DNA of 53,017 bases, taken from NCBI GenBank assembly GCA_040755715.1, contig JBFLXN010000001.1, positions 1-53,017 of the forward strand. Reading direction: 5' to 3'. Positions 50,506 to 53,017 of this stretch are shown piece by piece. The notes under the pieces were generated by a model. It did no database searches. It was given only the letters and a program-made list of their open reading frames with translations, and was not told where the DNA came from. Origin of the DNA: JBFLXN01 sp040755715 [NCBI: Candidatus Edwardsbacteria bacterium] (lineage in GTDB: Bacteria; Edwardsbacteria; AC1; JBFLXN01). The first letter of the stretch is position 1. Each line of letters starts with the position of its first letter. A program made the position numbers and the translations under genes.

Positions 50506-51492
50506 TTATCTTCTCCTCTTGGCTAAAAGGTTATCAACTATTTTGAATGGGTCAATTTCTTTCTTATATATCCGTTCCACTGCTTCATCCAAACGATTCT
50601 CTTTGAGAGTAAGATGTTCTCTAATTTTTTCTTCCAATATTGCCTTGAGTTGGGATTTAATCTGGCGTTTACGATTGACTTCAAAAAGCCCACTATTTGT
50701 TAAATATCTTCTGTGTGTAAGTATAGATTGTAGAAGTCCATCAATTCCTTTATCGTTAACTGCTTCAGTCATCAATATGGGATAGTCCCAGCCATTGTTT
50801 TTCTGGCGGAGTTCCGAAACAACCTTTAGTTCCTTAACCAAACCGTGTGCCCCTTGTCTATCAGCTTTATTAACCACAATAATATCAGCAATCTCTAATA
50901 ATCCAGCTTTCATCACTTGAATGCTATCTCCGGATTCTGGCACCAGAACCAGAACGGTAGTATCGCCAGCATCAGCGATATCCAGTTCAACCTGACCGAC
51001 ACCCACGGTTTCAATAATAACATAATCTATTCCGAAGGCCTCCATTAGCAAAGCTACCTCATTAGTTGCTCGGGCTAATCCTCCAAGACTCCCTCTGGTA
51101 GCCATACTTCTGATGAAGAGGCCTTCTTTACCAGTCAACTCCATCATCCGAATGCGGTCGCCTAAGATTGCCCCCCCCGAAAATGGACTGGTCGGGTCAA
51201 CCGCAATAATCCCAACTTTTTCTCCTTTAGCCAAAATTCTCTGGGCAAGTTTGTCAACCAGAGTGCTCTTTCCTGCTCCGGGGGGACCAGTAATTCCAAG
51301 ACGATAACTCTCTCTACTATGAGAGAAAATTTCTCTCAGGAGATGCTTATAACCATCAGAGCGATTTTCTACTTGAGAAATCGCCTTGGCTAAAGCAACT
51401 TTGTCACCTTTGAGGAGACCCTTTACTAAGTGTAGGGGCGTGGCAACCCCGCTACCACGGTTTGATATTTTGGGGATTTTCTTCAATGGCAT
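50506..51492 (-). CDS. meaB: MeaB/ArgK-type GTPase (mutase chaperone)
   Basis: A 328-residue G3E-family GTPase. LGITGPPGAGKSTLVDKL is Walker A (about 67-84), VDPTSPFSGGAILGDRIRM the base III region, ETVGVGQVELDIADAGD switch/Walker B and NKADRQGAHG the base motif. MeaB gates cofactor loading and protects the mutase. It is next to the isobutyryl-CoA-mutase-like gene, so probably its partner. The first 20 residues include GSGVATPL encoded by a degenerate palindrome, and no ribosome binding site precedes the ATG. Confidence 0.92.
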   Translation of the reverse strand: MPLKKIPKISNRGSGVATPLHLVKGLLKGDKVALAKAISQVENRSDGYKHLLREIFSHSRESYRLGITGPPGAGKSTLVDKLAQRILAKGEKVGIIAVDPTSPFSGGAILGDRIRMMELTGKEGLFIRSMATRGSLGGLARATNEVALLMEAFGIDYVIIETVGVGQVELDIADAGDTTVLVLVPESGDSIQVMKAGLLEIADIIVVNKADRQGAHGLVKELKVVSELRQKNNGWDYPILMTEAVNDKGIDGLLQSILTHRRYLTNSGLFEVNRKRQIKSQLKAILEEKIREHLTLKENRLDEAVERIYKKEIDPFKIVDNLLAKRRR

Positions 51493-51497
51493 AGGAA

Positions 51498-51503
51498 ATT
51501 ATA
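51498..51503 (-). promoter_or_regulatory. TATAAT box 5 nt before the meaB ATG
   Basis: Minus-strand TATAAT, then TTCCT, then the start codon. There is no Shine-Dalgarno. This spacing suggests a leaderless transcript; the -35 region is weak. Confidence 0.4.
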
Positions 51504-51614
51504 CTACGAATTGCACGAATGGAACGAATTAAATACAAATAATTGGCAAATTTTATTCATAGTGTTTTGTCAACAAGTAGAGAGAATTAAAAACTCTTTT
51601 CTCGCTACTTGCTA

Positions 51615-52259
51615 CTAAATAAAGGGATGATTTCGCAGATTTAATTTACCCAGCATTATGGAGAAGACGCTACCCGAAAGCCGGAGTCCGAGCGCTTGTA
51701 AGAAGCCGAATCCCAGCTCCGACTCGCCGTCTTTTTCATTCTTATACTCTTCATAGCTTTGATTATTTTTACCAAGATAGGTTATTCCTTCTTTCCCAAC
51801 AATTTCTGCGGCAATAGAAGAAAAAATGCCCAAAAGTCCATCTATCTCACCTTTATAGTCTCGGACAGCAGTCTTCTCCACTTTGACAGTGGCAACATTC
51901 ACTAACATTAAAGTAACAGCATATGTCTGTCCAACTTTTCCCACATTCCCTCCAATTATCTTTCTCACTCCAAGTGCCTTTCCAAATTTGGCAATGCAAC
52001 TCGCCTGGTCACAGGCACCTGTATGCTGAAGTGCCCATTCCTTCAAGACGCTCTCCCTCTTCTCGGTTGTAACTAATGTAAACCAGCTTCGTTCCTGAAG
52101 TTTGTCCAGTTCTGCAATTAGTCTGTAAGTCATTGTCTTCACCTCATCCTCAGAAACTCCAGAAGCAGAAAGGTCCATTACAAAAAGAGTCGTCTTAGCA
52201 GTGCTTACTCCGAAACTTAAAATAAGCAAAACTATGGGCAAAAGAAATTTCTTCAACAT
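51615..52259 (-). pseudogene. Truncated CsgG/FlgO-like protein, deletion derivative
   Basis: 214 codons. Residues 1-~160 are a paralogue of the protein at 43359: signal peptide, then CsgG/FlgO-like domain to VGKE. Instead of a linker and further domains, a short run (GITYLGKNNQSYEEYKNEKDG) leads into a frameshifted FGE C-terminus and an unrelated tail. The reading frame is open, but the composition shows that an internal deletion and shift made it. It may still produce an exported CsgG-only protein. Confidence 0.75.
51656..51724 (-). pseudogene. Out-of-frame remnant of an FGE-fold C-terminus
   Basis: One frame away from the ORF above, the minus strand reads SRSWDSASYK then RSDSGFRVASSP and a stop. 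This is the RGGSW...SDxGFRV end of an FGE-fold domain with the middle removed. Confidence 0.7.
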
Positions 52260-52299
52260 TTTTTCTCCTCCTTTTTAACCACAAATTGCGGAAATCTGA

Positions 52300-52920
52300 G
52301 CCAAAATCTGTCTATCCAAAGTTCCAAAGACGATTGCTCATTCCCGTATCCGATTTCGGGCCGATTCGGGACTATTTTGCAAAAAGGTTATAGAATTTCT
52401 CCATCAAGAGGGCTATGGTTATGCGATTGTAGCTAAACTTTATCCGACCATTAAAAGACTAGCTATGGGATGTCGTTTTCAGAAACTAAAGAATGGCTGG
52501 GAATCAGCAGAGTTCCAATATCAACCCTACAAATGGAAGACACCTCACCGTTTTATGGTAGTTCGACACCCTATCCCCGAAGACCCAGTGGAGGCAAAGC
52601 AATTGACCCTTTTCAAACACAAAAGGTATGCCTACCATGTTCTTGTTACCAATCTGAAGATGCATCCGTGGAGGATATGGCGATTCTACGCCAGCAGAGC
52701 TATTATTGAAAAAGATGTCCGAGAACTTCTTTACGATTATCCTCTGGGGCATATCCCAACAAAGGACTGGACAGCCAAGGTGGCTTTCTTCCAGCTTCTC
52801 CTACTGGCTTACAACATCGTTCATTGGTTCAAGAGACTTTATCTGCCAAAGGAATATTTGTACGCCACACTAGATACAGTCAGAAATGATTTTCTAGTGC
52901 TTTATGACATAAGTTCTTGA
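52300..52920 (+). pseudogene. IS1380-family transposase, 5'-truncated
   Basis: The frame is open from 52300 and contains IRFRADSG, the IS1380 DDE motif block, then about 180 residues to the stop at 52918. No start codon or N-terminal half is present. The longest ATG-initiated part starts at 52465. HKRYAYHVLVTNLK and the tail VRNDFLVLYDI fit the C-terminal domain. It is the only plus-strand gene of length in the window and marks a mobile-element scar. Confidence 0.8.
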
Positions 52921-52945
52921 CAAATTAAATTATTTATGATATACT
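52917..52945 (+). promoter_or_regulatory. Sigma70 promoter over the transposase stop codon
   Basis: TTGACA (52917-52922), 17-nt spacer, TATACT (52940-52945). It faces right, towards the partial gene. The -35 shares bases with the transposase stop codon. Confidence 0.75.
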
Positions 52946-52967
52946 ACCTCCAAAAGGAGGTGGTATA
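52940..52967 (+). promoter_or_regulatory. Hairpin burying the ribosome binding site
   Basis: TATACTACCTCC, loop AAAA, GGAGGTGGTATA: 12-bp stem with one U-G pair. It contains both the -10 box and the GGAGGTG site before a TTG start. It could act as operator or as RNA lock. No T-tract follows, so not a terminator. Confidence 0.6.
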
Positions 52968-52968
52968 C

Positions 52969-53017
52969 TTGAAAATAAAAAATCAAGTTAAATTAAAACC
53001 AAATGAGCGAAAATTAT
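52969..53017 (+). CDS. Start of a gene running off the window
   Basis: TTG start 8 nt after GGAGGTG, giving KIKNQVKLKPNERKL. Only 16 codons are visible. The KPNERKL pattern is faintly like the start of IS630-type transposases, but too short to call. Confidence 0.4.
   Translation, partial: MKIKNQVKLKPNERKL

Noticed and set aside
50298-51614. Cobalamin riboswitch upstream of meaB or the mutases
   Set aside because: No B12-box-like sequence (GCCACTG) or long structured leader seen; meaB looks leaderless.

Overview
The window reads as part of the chromosome of an uncultured, anaerobic, Gram-negative-type bacterium of moderate GC content. The standard genetic code is used, and AGGAGG-type ribosome binding sites are common. 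Ferredoxin-linked oxoacid oxidation (PorGDAB), Ptb-Buk, lipid-free secreted CsgG/FlgO-like proteins and bacterial RecR/YbaB point to a bacterium. The three-gene HMG-CoA synthase / thiolase / DUF35 set is of the archaeal type. No rRNA, tRNA or single-copy phylogenetic marker is present beyond recR, so I do not name a phylum. Every confident chromosomal gene is on the minus strand, so transcription runs from high to low coordinates. Only the truncated IS1380-type transposase and the partial gene at the extreme right are on the plus strand.

Layout, low to high coordinates. 0.2-0.8 kb: TumE/TumA-like toxin-antitoxin pair. 1.1-5.5 kb: roadblock protein and a 2-oxoacid:ferredoxin oxidoreductase operon whose leader carries a MITE with a 13-bp target duplication. 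5.5-8.7 kb: recR, ybaB, ilvE, ptb. 8.7-12.3 kb: an accessory island with a RAYT-type transposase, a secreted CsgG-PEGA-FGE-fold protein whose C-terminus looks like a diversity-generating-retroelement (DGR) variable region, and a TlpA-like protein. 12.4-19.4 kb: buk, then a liuB-liuC-liuD-like methylcrotonyl-CoA carboxylase / methylglutaconyl-CoA hydratase set interrupted by a phosphoesterase and VapBC. 19.4-27.2 kb: M55 aminopeptidase, DUF35, thiolase, HMG-CoA synthase, a toxin-antitoxin-like pair, cobO, birA, second thiolase. 27.3-30.7 kb: DUF4143 ATPase, a group II intron remnant abutting a broken hicB, and a secreted YD-type repeat protein. 30.8-40.1 kb: 3-hydroxyacyl-CoA dehydrogenase, HEPN/MNT, crotonase, S23 protein, CoA-transferase, alanine dehydrogenase, a PLP gamma-family enzyme, methylmalonyl-CoA epimerase and mutase. 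40.1-51.5 kb: propionyl-CoA carboxylase parts, a second HEPN/MNT pair, a CsgG-TPR protein, DUF433/DUF5615, MBL hydrolase, B12-binding subunit, S23 protein, an isobutyryl-CoA-mutase-like large subunit and MeaB. 51.6-53.0 kb: a deletion-damaged CsgG-FGE paralogue, an IS1380 remnant and a new gene start.

The metabolic genes form one theme: oxidation of amino acids, especially branched-chain ones, to acyl-CoAs, with energy recovered as ATP. IlvE, alanine dehydrogenase and the gamma-family enzyme would supply 2-oxo acids; PorGDAB would make acyl-CoA and reduced ferredoxin. The liu-like set handles the leucine skeleton. The isobutyryl-CoA-mutase-like protein could convert the valine skeleton to butyryl-CoA for the crotonase, dehydrogenase and thiolase. 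PCC, epimerase and methylmalonyl-CoA mutase handle propionyl-CoA. Ptb-Buk and the CoA-transferase release acids. CobO and BirA supply the adenosylcobalamin and biotin attachment that the mutases and carboxylases need, and MeaB protects a mutase.

The metabolic genes are interleaved with toxin-antitoxin-like pairs and with palindromic repeats. Several repeats lie in frame inside genes. The strongest candidates for unusual biology are the DGR-like variable region with a downstream hairpin but no visible reverse transcriptase, the mobile palindromes (including the MITE in the por leader and a 240-bp element present as an inverted pair), and the F/Q active-site signature of the second mutase.
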